A DNA stretch of 36,552 nucleotides from an uncultured bacterium (GTDB lineage: Bacteria > Planctomycetota > Phycisphaerae > Phycisphaerales > SM1A02), in the NCBI GenBank assembly GCA_903898755.1, contig CAIUGT010000136.1, positions 1 to 36,552 of the forward strand, read 5' to 3'. Shown here piece after piece: positions 24,430 to 33,186 of the stretch. The notes beneath the pieces were generated by a model, which saw nothing but the letters and a program-made list of their open reading frames with translations, made no database searches and was not told the DNA's origin. Position 1 is the stretch's first letter; each line of letters begins with the position of its first letter. The translations under genes were made by a program, and so were the position numbers.

Positions 24430-24447
24430 TCCGTATACTCACGGATC
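24428..24447 (+). promoter_or_regulatory. Perfect hairpin directly before a start codon, containing a -10-like box
   Basis: GATCCGT (24428-24434) and ACGGATC (24441-24447) form a 7-bp perfect stem around a 6-nt loop, ending on the base before the ATG at 24448. It overlaps the stop codon of the gene upstream. TATACT at 24434-24439 would be a good -10 box; transcription would then start within two or three bases of the ATG, giving a leaderless message. No ribosome binding site is visible. Palindromic operator, hairpin or leaderless promoter are all possible. Confidence 0.35.
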
Positions 24448-25548
24448 ATGAAACGCTTCGCCCCATTGTTCGCGATGATGCTCGCAGCCGTGTTCGCAAT
24501 TGCCGCCGACGCACCATCGCCTTTGCAAATGAATCAGAAGGATCCATCCAAGGCTCCCAAAATTTATGTCATACCCATTGGTCTTGACGGAAATGGGCAA
24601 ATGGGCACGGACATTCGCTTGAGCGCGTATGAAAAAGTTGTGAAGGACGTGAATGAAAAAAAGCCGGACCTCATTATTTTTGCGATGGAAAGTTCCGACG
24701 GAAAAACTGGCAAGGCGTATTTAGGAAATGACGATCGTTCCGAACGCGGTCAAATGGATTTTGAGGACGCGCGCAAAATGATCGATCTTTTGAAGGCTGA
24801 TCTTGGAACGATTCCACAAGTCATGTGGGTGAAAGATTCTGTGGGTTTCAGCACGGCCTTGGCGTTAGCCTGGCCTGATCTGTATATGAGCAGCAAGGCG
24901 CGATTGTGGGGAATGGACCGTGTGCGTGAACAATATGAGCGCACCAGTGACGACGAAGTTCGAAAAAAATATATGGCGGCGTGGACTGGAATTGTGAACG
25001 GCTTCTTGCGCCGCGGTGGCTATCCATCGGAGTTGGGTTTGGCCATGATGCGTCCTGAGCTTTTGCTGAGTGTTTCATGGAACGGCCGCAATTTGACATG
25101 GCGCTCCGACACCAAAGGTACTTTTTTAGTCGATGGCGACAGCCAAGCGGTCGCAAACTTTGACGCGAAGACCGCGGAGGATCTTGGTTTGTGCGACGGC
25201 ATCGCCGACAGCATCGAGGATCTCATGTTCTTGCTTGGCTATCGTGAATGGGACGATTCGCTCGGCAAAAACAATCAAGATGGCGTGAAAATTGTTGGCG
25301 ACTACATCACTGAGTGGCGCAAGGCATACACGAAATCCATTGAATCTTTTGGTGAATACGAGAAAAATGTGGCGGCTTCCAAATTCACCGCGGCAAAGAC
25401 GGCGTTGGAACGCGTACGAGATGCCATGAAAAAATATCCCGCTGTTGAATTTCGGTGGAGAATCCAAGGACGACCGGGCTTGGATGGTGTTGAAAAAATA
25501 TTGCTTCAGCTCAAGGAGCAAAGTAGGTCTGCGCCCAAGAATAAATAG
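24448..25548 (+). CDS. Exported ClpP/SppA-class protein, probably inactive
   Basis: The 366-residue protein has a signal peptide (MKRFAPLFAMMLAAVFAIAA) and a region like the ClpP-class serine proteases of the NfeD/SppA group: KIYVIPIGLDG, KKPDLIIFAMESSDG, and PQVMWVKDSVGFSTALALAW. It aligns without gaps to the next protein from Trp127 through Met156, but the catalytic Ser of that protein falls on Gly133, and its NSGGG loop is ESSDG here. So it probably lacks peptidase activity. The C-terminal third is helical with charged stretches. It is separated from cca by a perfect hairpin and followed after 33 bp by its paralog. It may be a partner or regulator of that paralog. Confidence 0.72.
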   Translation: MKRFAPLFAMMLAAVFAIAADAPSPLQMNQKDPSKAPKIYVIPIGLDGNGQMGTDIRLSAYEKVVKDVNEKKPDLIIFAMESSDGKTGKAYLGNDDRSERGQMDFEDARKMIDLLKADLGTIPQVMWVKDSVGFSTALALAWPDLYMSSKARLWGMDRVREQYERTSDDEVRKKYMAAWTGIVNGFLRRGGYPSELGLAMMRPELLLSVSWNGRNLTWRSDTKGTFLVDGDSQAVANFDAKTAEDLGLCDGIADSIEDLMFLLGYREWDDSLGKNNQDGVKIVGDYITEWRKAYTKSIESFGEYEKNVAASKFTAAKTALERVRDAMKKYPAVEFRWRIQGRPGLDGVEKILLQLKEQSRSAPKNK

Positions 25549-25581
25549 TCCGCGGTTCGGACATATTAGAAGGAAGTCCAT

Positions 25582-26775
25582 ATGAAAAATCTCCATGCAA
25601 CATTCTTCACGCTTGCCCTGTGCGCAAGCGCCTCATTCGCGCAAACCAAGCCCGCGACTCCGGTGGTGCCTGATCCAGCCAAGACTCCATCGTCACCAAC
25701 ATCCAAAGCCACCGACGCGACTACGAAAGCCGCGAAGACCGACGCGACCAAATTGGGCGCCGGTGAAAAAGACACGCGTCGACAAGTTTTTATTCTTGAA
25801 CTTGGCGGCATGGTTGGTGTTGGCTTGCGCCACAATGAAATGGAGGCGATTGAGAAAGAGGCCGACAAATTTGGTCCAGGTCAAATCATTGTCATCCGAA
25901 TCAATTCCGGCGGCGGATTGGTGACCGAAGGCGATGAAATTGCCGACACGCTTATTCGCATGCGCGACAAGCACCGCGTCGTGGCTTGGATTGAGGAGGC
26001 TATTTCTGGCGCCGCGTTCACCGCCATGCATTGCCGGGAAATTTATTTTCTAAAGACCGGAACATTGGGTTCAATCACCATGCTGGATTCCGGAAGCGGC
26101 AAGAGCGCCGAGGGCAAGGCGCTTGAGGCTTGGATTGAAAGAGTGGGCGACGTTTCTGAGGGCGCTGGTCGCAATCGCCAAGTTGGTCGCTGCATGGTGT
26201 ATTCACCTTTGGTTGTCAGTTACACCAAAGACCCCAAGAGTGGCAAGGTCACTTTCTTTGATAACGCCAATGGCGAAGTGATGTTGAGCAACGATCAAGA
26301 AAATCTCACCTTCAATGAAAACAACGCGCTTGATTGCGGATTTTCCCAAGGCACCGCCGACAATCAGGAGGAGCTTTTTAAGATCATGCAGTTGAAACCA
26401 AATTCATATGTTGTGAATACAAATGGAAAGAAAGTTGGCGATAGTTGGGAGAAGACAGTCGCTGATTCCAAGAAGGCTGCTTCGCGGTTGAAGACAGAAT
26501 GGGACATCAAAGGTGCAAGCCAAGGGGAAGCCGGCCAAATTGCAGCGCGCTTGAAATTGCTTGATGAGATGCTGCGCATCTGGGAAAAGTGTGAGCCGGT
26601 CGCCATGGGGTATGAAGGCGGGGGGCCGCTTATTCCAGAGGATGCCCAAAAGTATGACGACCTGATGGCGGGATTTCAAAAAGCCAAAGTCAAAGCACCA
26701 ATTGTGAAACAGGCTTTCGAGCGCTTGAAAAAAGAAATGAAGCAGCAACTCGCAGAGGCACGTAAGACAAAATAA
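25582..26775 (+). CDS. Exported ClpP/SppA-class serine protease-like protein
   Basis: The 397-residue protein has a signal peptide ending SFA-QT, then a Pro/Thr/Lys-rich linker to about residue 65. The core follows: VFILELGGMVGVGL, QIIVIRINSGGGLVTEGD (101-118) with the oxyanion glycines, and WIEEAISGAAFTAMHCREIY with likely nucleophile Ser142, as in NfeD and SppA. A helical extension follows. Unlike NfeD there is no membrane domain or OB fold after it, so it probably works in the periplasm. The AAGGAAG before ATG 25582 is a good ribosome binding site. It lies beside its apparently inactive relative, and SPFH genes begin 1.8 kb further on. NfeD and SPFH proteins are known partners. Confidence 0.78.
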   Translation: MKNLHATFFTLALCASASFAQTKPATPVVPDPAKTPSSPTSKATDATTKAAKTDATKLGAGEKDTRRQVFILELGGMVGVGLRHNEMEAIEKEADKFGPGQIIVIRINSGGGLVTEGDEIADTLIRMRDKHRVVAWIEEAISGAAFTAMHCREIYFLKTGTLGSITMLDSGSGKSAEGKALEAWIERVGDVSEGAGRNRQVGRCMVYSPLVVSYTKDPKSGKVTFFDNANGEVMLSNDQENLTFNENNALDCGFSQGTADNQEELFKIMQLKPNSYVVNTNGKKVGDSWEKTVADSKKAASRLKTEWDIKGASQGEAGQIAARLKLLDEMLRIWEKCEPVAMGYEGGGPLIPEDAQKYDDLMAGFQKAKVKAPIVKQAFERLKKEMKQQLAEARKTK

Positions 26776-26826
26776 TTGGATCTTTTTGCACCGCTTGATT
26801 GGCAGAGCAATTGATATATTGCAAAC

Positions 26827-27393
26827 ATGTCGCAAATCTTTGCTGAAGTTGAAGACCCGTTTCTACCGCAAGCGCCTACAAAATGGCCAACCATTCTTGG
26901 CTGGATCATGCTGATTTTGGGCGTGGTTGGAGTGCTGAGTGCAATCTGGGGGTTCTTCAATAAATCCTTGGCGGTCGAGACCTATCAAGGTTTGCCAGAC
27001 TGGATCGTGTCGGCGTTGCGGATGCTTCAAATTTGTGGAACTGTCGTCACAGTTCTTGGAGCCCTGAGTGGTTGGTACTTGCGCAAAAAAATGCGCCGCG
27101 GCTATTCCATGGCGAAGTGGTGGGTGGTTCTTTGTATTGCGCTGAATGTTGGCGGCCTCGCAATACAAATCACCAATCGTGATGACATGCAGGCATGGTT
27201 GAAACGAACCATGCTTGCTCAATTGGAAAAGCAAAATCAACCGACGCAACAAGTCACACCTGAAATGATCAAGGGCATTTGGTACGCGCAAGCGGGGTGC
27301 TCCGGATTGATGGGCATTCTTCCGCCGCTTGTCATTGGCGTATTTCTGTTGGGATCAAAGCGAAGAGCTGAAGTAGCAACTTGGACACATTGA
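26827..27393 (+). CDS. Four-helix membrane protein, unknown function
   Basis: The 188-residue protein has about four membrane segments (around 22-42, 66-84, 98-117 and 157-176), joined by a short basic loop after the second (RKKMRRG) and a Gln-rich soluble segment before the last. I do not recognise the family. It follows the ClpP-class pair by 51 bp in the same direction, and TATATT at 26815-26820 lies 6 nt before the ATG, so it may have its own promoter with almost no leader. It is convergent with the ABC-2 permease gene. Confidence 0.75.
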   Translation: MSQIFAEVEDPFLPQAPTKWPTILGWIMLILGVVGVLSAIWGFFNKSLAVETYQGLPDWIVSALRMLQICGTVVTVLGALSGWYLRKKMRRGYSMAKWWVVLCIALNVGGLAIQITNRDDMQAWLKRTMLAQLEKQNQPTQQVTPEMIKGIWYAQAGCSGLMGILPPLVIGVFLLGSKRRAEVATWTH

Positions 27394-27446
27394 ATCGCGG
27401 CGGCTTGCTTTCAAAATTGGCCACTGTTTAAAACACAATCCAGCGT

Positions 27447-28484
27447 TCAGCCAACTTCGCGGCGCTGGAACAGAAATGTGCCAACAGCCAGCGCCATCAC
27501 AATCAACACAAATCCGTACGGAACCGCCGTGACAATGTATTCAAATCCAATATTTTTCTTTTGTGTCAGCGCATCGCTCAGCCAAAAGAGTTGGAAATTT
27601 GGAATGACCGATTGCATCACTTTGTAGAAACCCCACTCTAAATGCATGGAATCGTGCCAAGATTGATCCGCTGCGGGCAACTTGCTCATTAAATCGGAAA
27701 GCTGTTGCAGCTTGCGGGCAAAGAGCCAGTCGCTGAGCAAGCCCGCAAGAAATGTCACCAATACGGTGGCCAGTGTGAGCACTTGGCCAAGTCGGGTACT
27801 AACCGCGACCGCGATGGCGCCCAGGACAAGTTCCGCCACCATCAACATGCCAAGCGCCTTCCATAGATTTGGTTTAAACGTTGTGGCAATGTCGGCCGTC
27901 GCCCAATCAGGTTTAAAAATCAGACAGACGCAGTAGGCCATGAACAGCAGCGGCAAACCAAGCGTGATCACGGTCGCGCCAAAATTCCAGCCGTATAAAA
28001 AGTTGCACCAGATTCCGCCGCCAAACATCAGAATCACTGCGGCCAATCCAAATGTCAGCACTGGTTGGTTGTACGGGGTCATCACGGTGGGCATGGTTCC
28101 GTGCAATTCCGTCAGCATGAAAATAAATCCCAGCCACAGCGTCACCATGACAAGAACGCTTGCAACACCAAGGAATTTTCCTAGCACAAAGAGCGGCCGC
28201 GGAACAGGTTTGCTGACCACGGTCAACACTGTTTTATTTTCAATTTCACGGCTGACAACGCCAGTGGCAAGAAATGCCGACATGATGATCCCGCACATGA
28301 AAATAGTGGACAAGCCAATGTCGACGAACATGCGCTGATCGTCCTCCATGGTGAAGGAACTGAAGGGAATAGAGAGAAAAACAAAGATAAAACCAATGAC
28401 TCCGGCCACTAACGTGACGGGTTGACGGATGCATTCCAGCAGAGTGTTTCGTGTGAGGGCGAGTAGTTTTTCAATCCAAGACAT
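27447..28484 (-). CDS. ABC-2 family membrane protein
   Basis: The 345-residue protein has about six membrane helices in the ABC-2 pattern. The segment SREIENKTVLTVVSKPVPRP then LFVLGKFLG (78-106) is the conserved cytoplasmic element of ABC-2 exporters. The same pattern (E, K, KP, R and GK at identical spacings) occurs in the 679-residue permease of the plus-strand operon. There is no ATPase gene beside it. It may share the ATPase at 33186, whose operon starts 143 bp away on the other strand. AAGGA lies close upstream of the ATG. The substrate is unknown. Confidence 0.82.
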   Translation of the reverse strand: MSWIEKLLALTRNTLLECIRQPVTLVAGVIGFIFVFLSIPFSSFTMEDDQRMFVDIGLSTIFMCGIIMSAFLATGVVSREIENKTVLTVVSKPVPRPLFVLGKFLGVASVLVMVTLWLGFIFMLTELHGTMPTVMTPYNQPVLTFGLAAVILMFGGGIWCNFLYGWNFGATVITLGLPLLFMAYCVCLIFKPDWATADIATTFKPNLWKALGMLMVAELVLGAIAVAVSTRLGQVLTLATVLVTFLAGLLSDWLFARKLQQLSDLMSKLPAADQSWHDSMHLEWGFYKVMQSVIPNFQLFWLSDALTQKKNIGFEYIVTAVPYGFVLIVMALAVGTFLFQRREVG

Positions 28485-28627
28485 GGGTGTTCCTTCGAGG
28501 AAGTCCGAGAAATTGTTCGCTAAGAGTAACGCAAGGGTGAACCTTGTTCATATTTTTTAGTAAACAAAATATCGGCGCACCTGCATAGCATCTCTGCGAT
28601 ACTATTTCCAAACCAAAGTTTGACCCC
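28485..28627. promoter_or_regulatory. Divergent promoter region between the ABC-2 permease and SPFH operon
   Basis: This 143-bp A/T-rich stretch must hold the promoters of both sides. TACTAT at 28600-28605 could be the -10 of the plus operon, starting about 15 nt before the ATG. The surrounding 14 bases at 28599-28612 also occur just upstream of uvrA. No good -35 element accompanies it. I see no operator that I can name. Confidence 0.35.
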
Positions 28628-30787
28628 ATGAGAATCGACCAGTTTTCCTATCAACAAGCCAGCCGAGTTTCCGTGCTTGGCTTTTTGCTGCAGTTTGCCA
28701 CAGGAATTGTTCTGTTGGTATTTGGGCGCCTCGCAGGCGACACCACCCTTATCGTGGCATCTATTTCCGTTCTCTGCGGAATCCCCGTGTGGGTCGCTCT
28801 TGCGGTGGTCTTCCATCAACATCGTCTTGAACGACTTGAATCTCTTGAACGAGAAGAGCTTGAACAGTCGCGTGGGGAAACCATTTTTGAACGGTCGGCG
28901 CTTGATCAAGAAGCCGCGGCGCGGCGCTTAAGCCAGATGCATCGTTGGCTTATGCCCGCAGTCAGTTTGGCGGTGGCTTTTTTATTGCTTGGATTGGGTC
29001 TGTGGAATTGGACTCACTTGCGCGAGATGCAGGATCCGGGTCCCGACGGCATTTCATTCTCGGTTGGTTCCGCGTTGGGTTGGCAACTTGCCGTGTGCAT
29101 TGGTTTGGCTTTAATCGCCTTCATTTTCGCGCGTTTTGTCGCGGGAATGTCCAAGCAACCAGCGTGGCAAAATTTGCGCGGCGGCGCTGGGTTCATGGTT
29201 GGCAGCGCGTTAGTCACCCTTGCGACAGCCGTTGGAATTGTCTTTCATGTATTTCAGCGGCCCGCGATTATGGAATGGATGGCGCTTGGAATAGCGGGAT
29301 TCCAAATTGCGTTGGCCATTGAAATCTTTTTAAATTGGACTTTGAATCTGTATCGGCCGCGCCGCGCCAATGAAATTCCGCGCCCCGCGTTTGATAGTCG
29401 CGTGCTTGGATTGCTCGCCGCGCCGGACAATTTGGTTCGTGGAATTAATGAGGCGGTCAACTATCAATTTGGTTTCGACATCACTTCCAGTTGGGGATAC
29501 AAACTTCTGCTTCGAAGCAGTGGCGCGTTGGTGGCTCTTGGTTTAGTTGCGCTTTTAATTCTGAGTTGCATCGTGGTGGTTGGTCCTGGCGAGCAAGCGG
29601 TCCGACTTCGCGGCGGTTCAATTGCTGGACGAGTTCATCAAGGTGAACTCATGTGGAAATTGCCTTGGCCATTTGAAACCGCCGAAGTGGTTGACATTGC
29701 GCAGGTGCACGCGCTGCCTTTGCAGAACGGCAGCCTGAAAGTTGGAAAGGTGAATTTGTGGGGCGATGCCGCTGAATCGGATAGCCAAAGACCTTCGTAT
29801 TTAGTGGCTGCGCCCAAACTCGCGGTTGAAGTGCAAAGAGATTTGGGCGCTGGAAGTGAAGCAGCCGCGGTTCTGTCGCCGCTTGCCCCTGTTGCTGGCA
29901 TAGATCCAGTCGCTGACACAGCAGCCAATGGCATTAGCGATCGATTCGCGCTTGTTGATGCGGACTTGGTTTTAATTTGGCGCATTAAATCGGACGGCCT
30001 GTTGCCTTGGTTGAACTTCGCAAGCGATGTCAAGCTTCGTCGATCTGGTTATGAAATGCGCGAAGTAATCTTGCGCGAAATTTGTCGACGCGAAGTCTGC
30101 CAATATCTTTCAACTCGTCCGCTTGATGAAGTGCTCAGCCCAAGCGGCGCCGCCTTGGCAACCGCGCTTCGCGAACGCATTCAGAAATCATTCGATCTCG
30201 AGGGGACTGGGGTGGAAGCGGTCAGCGTTCAGATTCCAGCGCTGCGACCTCCTGGCGAATCTGCTGCCATGTACGAGGAACTTTCAATGGACACGCAGAA
30301 CGCGCGCAACTTTAAAGAGGAAGCGCAGCGCATTGTGAACACCACCATGGCGACATTGCTTGGTGACGCGCGCCTGGGTTCCAAAGCCGTGGACGCAATT
30401 GAAGCGTGGCGTGTGGCCATGCACGACAAAGGCGAAAATGCTCCTGAAACACGCGCCGCGCGTCTTGTTGTGGAAAATATTTTGGTTTCAACACGTGGCC
30501 AAGTGGCGACCCAAATCAAGCGTTCGCGGGCGCGTCGTTGGGAATTGCATTTGAATGCGCGCAGAACTGCCAGCGCGGTATTGGGTCAGGCTGGCGCCTA
30601 TCACATAGCGCCTGAATTGTTCATGCAGCGCAAACTCATGGAATCAATTTCGCAAAGCCTGTCAAATGTCCGTCAAAAATATGTTTTAGGTGTCGATCCC
30701 AACCGCATTCGTGTGGATATTCAAATGCAACAGCCAGAAGTTGGTTTCAACTTGGCTGATTATGTTGAGAAGAAATCAGATCAGTAA
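28628..30787 (+). CDS. HflK-like SPFH protein with a polytopic N-terminal membrane module
   Basis: SPFH (Band 7) proteins form large membrane-bound rings; HflK/HflC cage the FtsH protease. The 719-residue protein starts with two helices (about 14-62), a charged coiled segment rich in Glu and Arg, and four more helices between about 107 and 241. A helix at about 296-316 leads straight into the SPFH domain, beginning VVVGPGEQAVRLRGG and MWKLPWPFETAEVV, as in HflK. The C-terminal half is a helical stretch. The normal HflK has a single membrane helix, so about 290 extra N-terminal residues are unusual. A candidate -10 box precedes it. It leads HflC-like, HflK-like and ABC genes with 17 bp to the next one. 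Confidence 0.8.
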   Translation: MRIDQFSYQQASRVSVLGFLLQFATGIVLLVFGRLAGDTTLIVASISVLCGIPVWVALAVVFHQHRLERLESLEREELEQSRGETIFERSALDQEAAARRLSQMHRWLMPAVSLAVAFLLLGLGLWNWTHLREMQDPGPDGISFSVGSALGWQLAVCIGLALIAFIFARFVAGMSKQPAWQNLRGGAGFMVGSALVTLATAVGIVFHVFQRPAIMEWMALGIAGFQIALAIEIFLNWTLNLYRPRRANEIPRPAFDSRVLGLLAAPDNLVRGINEAVNYQFGFDITSSWGYKLLLRSSGALVALGLVALLILSCIVVVGPGEQAVRLRGGSIAGRVHQGELMWKLPWPFETAEVVDIAQVHALPLQNGSLKVGKVNLWGDAAESDSQRPSYLVAAPKLAVEVQRDLGAGSEAAAVLSPLAPVAGIDPVADTAANGISDRFALVDADLVLIWRIKSDGLLPWLNFASDVKLRRSGYEMREVILREICRREVCQYLSTRPLDEVLSPSGAALATALRERIQKSFDLEGTGVEAVSVQIPALRPPGESAAMYEELSMDTQNARNFKEEAQRIVNTTMATLLGDARLGSKAVDAIEAWRVAMHDKGENAPETRAARLVVENILVSTRGQVATQIKRSRARRWELHLNARRTASAVLGQAGAYHIAPELFMQRKLMESISQSLSNVRQKYVLGVDPNRIRVDIQMQQPEVGFNLADYVEKKSDQ

Positions 30788-30804
30788 GTCAGGACCGAAT
30801 CATC

Positions 30805-31752
30805 ATGTCAAAGACACTACCTATCGCCGCGGCTGCATTCATTCTTCTGGTGCTGACATTGTTCAACACCACCTACACGGTCAATTACCATGAAGTCGCC
30901 GTGGCCACACGCTTCGGAAAGCCAGCCGGCATTGTTCGCGATGCGGGACTTCACTTCAAGGCACCATTCTTCATTGATCAAGTCGCCAAGCTTGACACGC
31001 GGTTGCAACTTTCGGAAAGCAACATGGAAACTGTGCTGACCAAGGATGGCCAGCAAGTTGTGGTGAAAGCATTTCTTTTGTGGCGTGTCGACAGCAAGGG
31101 CGATGCGCCGTTAGCGTTTTACACTGGCTACGGCAATTTGGACACGGCCAGCAAAGAACTTGAAACGAGACTCAACGCAAGTATTCGCGGTTCGGTTGGC
31201 CAGTTTTCTTTCACTGACTTGATTGGTTCAAACAGCCGACTACCCGCGGCGGAAGCTTCATTATTGGCTGATATCAAGCGAAATCCAATGGTTGGCGTTG
31301 AGCCAGTCACGGTTGGATTGAGTCAAGTTGTGTTGCCGCCAAAGACCACGATCGCTGTGATTAAGAGAATGAGCGCGGTTCAAGAAACTCTCGCCAATCT
31401 AGAAGAGAGCCGTGGACAAGCCGAGGCCGACGCTATTAAAAGCATGGCCGCAAGCCAAGCCGACACCATTCGTAATTTCGCGGAGCAGTGGGCCGCGGAA
31501 CTTGAGGCTGTTGGCAACACAGAGGCAACGCGTTACTACGAGCAAATGAAAAAGGAAGCTGACCTAGCTATTTTCTTGGCGTGGCTTGACACGCTTCGAG
31601 CCAGTCTTTCTGGCAGCACCACATTCATCACGGACATGAACAAGGCGCCGTTTCACATGATGGATCTGGATTCCCCAGTTGATGCGAAGGGTATCCCTCA
31701 ACCTCCACAGAAATCCTCTTGGGGGCAATCAATCCCCGCGGGAAATAAATAA
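30805..31752 (+). CDS. HflC-like SPFH protein
   Basis: The 315-residue protein has one N-terminal helix (about 7-24) followed by NYHEVAVATRFGKPAGIV, GLHFKAPFFIDQVAKLDTRL and the TKDGQQVVVKAFLLWRV strand. These are the hallmarks of HflC. The helical region with REQAE-like repeats (EESRGQAEADAIKSMAASQA) is the coiled coil that extends away from the membrane. AGGA precedes the ATG. It lies 17 bp after the HflK-like gene and touches the next gene with no gap. FtsH, the usual partner, is not in the window. Confidence 0.85.
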   Translation: MSKTLPIAAAAFILLVLTLFNTTYTVNYHEVAVATRFGKPAGIVRDAGLHFKAPFFIDQVAKLDTRLQLSESNMETVLTKDGQQVVVKAFLLWRVDSKGDAPLAFYTGYGNLDTASKELETRLNASIRGSVGQFSFTDLIGSNSRLPAAEASLLADIKRNPMVGVEPVTVGLSQVVLPPKTTIAVIKRMSAVQETLANLEESRGQAEADAIKSMAASQADTIRNFAEQWAAELEAVGNTEATRYYEQMKKEADLAIFLAWLDTLRASLSGSTTFITDMNKAPFHMMDLDSPVDAKGIPQPPQKSSWGQSIPAGNK

Positions 31753-33186
31753 ATGTCGGACGCAGACAACCAACTTCCACAGGAAGATTCGGAAGAAACC
31801 GAATCACCTCGTCGCGGTGCCAGCGCGCAATTTGAAGTTGCCGCGCCCGTGGCCGCCGAGGCCGCGATGCGGCAGGCCATGGATCCAGCCAATCAAAGTC
31901 TTGGTGAAGCGCTGCGTCTTTCCTACCGACTTTTGCAAGTGGCGATTGTTGGTCTGATCATTACTTTTTTATTCAGCGGCTTTCAAACTGTGAAAGAGGG
32001 AATGAGTGGAGTTCGCTCTATTTTCGGCAGAATTTCCGGCGAACCTGGACAAGAGGCTTTGATTCCTGGGCTGAATCCATTTTGGCCGTATCCAGTTGGA
32101 GACATCACAGTTTTCGAAACCAAGCGAACGGTTGAACTGCGTTTCGAATTTTGGCCGCGCATGTCAGCCAAGAACACAACTATTGAACAAATGATTGATG
32201 GTGCTGATCCAACAGCTCCCATGAAGCCAGGCGTGGATGGAACTGTGATCACCGGTGATGGCGACTTGGCGCATGTTCAATTGGCCGCTGAGTACGTGGT
32301 TGAAGATCCGGTTCGATTTTTAGAAGCCGTTGACATAGAAAAAGGCGACGCCATTGTTCGCATTGCTCTTGCGCGGGGAGTGACCGCCGCGATCGCGCGA
32401 ATTCCTCTGAGTGAACTTGTGGATCAACGCGAGCAACCCGCGGCGCTTGTGCAAGTTGAAGCGCAGCGCGTGCTTGATGAGATCTCCAGCGGAATTCAAT
32501 TGCAAAAAGTAACCATGCCCGAGCGCAGCGCCCCATTTGTCGTGCGCAATGTTTTGCGGCGCGTTCAAACTGGCAAGGAAGATGCCAAGACCATTGTGGA
32601 CCGCGCGCGCCAAGACGCCACTGCCAAACTTTTAGCGGCCGCGGGTCCAAACTATGAGCAAATATTGAACTTGATTGATGGTTATGAAACTGTGCTCTCC
32701 GCGGGCGATCTTGCGCACGCTGATCAGTTGCTGCGTGAAATTGGGCAACGGCTGGAAATGAAGGATATTGGCGGTTTTGCAAGCTCAATTGTGAATCGCG
32801 CCAAAAGTTACCAGAGCGCCATTGCCGCAAATTTAAGCAAAGATGTTCGCCGTATTGAGGGACTTCAAGATACGTGGGATCAGAATCCGCAGCAGTTGGC
32901 ACGACAACTTTGGCTTGATGCTTTACGCAGCGTGTTGACTCAAAGTGAAGTCGAAGTTTTCTCCATGCCGCCGGGCGTTGGCCAAAGCCAGATATCCATC
33001 GCATCAAGTCCTGAAGTCATGCAGTTGCGACGCAACGCCGATATGGCCCGTCGAAAGAAGGGTGCGGCCATTTTGGAGGCTCTGCGTCCAAGTTGGCAGA
33101 TTGGTGTGAAGCAGACCACGCTTGATAAAGCAGGGCGCCGATTGGATGAAAAAGCCACGCAGGGATTTGGTAGGGAGAATAAATAA
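31753..33186 (+). CDS. Second HflK-like SPFH protein
   Basis: The 477-residue protein has a disordered acidic N-terminus, one membrane helix (about 60-79), and an SPFH domain with VKEGMSGVRSIFGRISG, GLNPFWPYPVGDITVFE and a long helical C-terminus with VVRNVLRRVQTGKED. The WPYPVGDI segment matches the HflK-type LPWPF region. Its last part ends in a basic tail. The ATG directly follows the HflC stop. Its own TAA overlaps the ABC ATPase ATG by one base. So the three SPFH proteins and the exporter ATPase are probably made in fixed ratios. Confidence 0.82.
   Translation: MSDADNQLPQEDSEETESPRRGASAQFEVAAPVAAEAAMRQAMDPANQSLGEALRLSYRLLQVAIVGLIITFLFSGFQTVKEGMSGVRSIFGRISGEPGQEALIPGLNPFWPYPVGDITVFETKRTVELRFEFWPRMSAKNTTIEQMIDGADPTAPMKPGVDGTVITGDGDLAHVQLAAEYVVEDPVRFLEAVDIEKGDAIVRIALARGVTAAIARIPLSELVDQREQPAALVQVEAQRVLDEISSGIQLQKVTMPERSAPFVVRNVLRRVQTGKEDAKTIVDRARQDATAKLLAAAGPNYEQILNLIDGYETVLSAGDLAHADQLLREIGQRLEMKDIGGFASSIVNRAKSYQSAIAANLSKDVRRIEGLQDTWDQNPQQLARQLWLDALRSVLTQSEVEVFSMPPGVGQSQISIASSPEVMQLRRNADMARRKKGAAILEALRPSWQIGVKQTTLDKAGRRLDEKATQGFGRENK

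Noticed and set aside
28599-28612. An identical 14-base string before the SPFH operon and, on the minus strand at 14326-14339, before uvrA
   Set aside because: In 36 kb on both strands several chance 14-base matches are expected. I use it only as weak support for a -10 box, not as a regulon motif.
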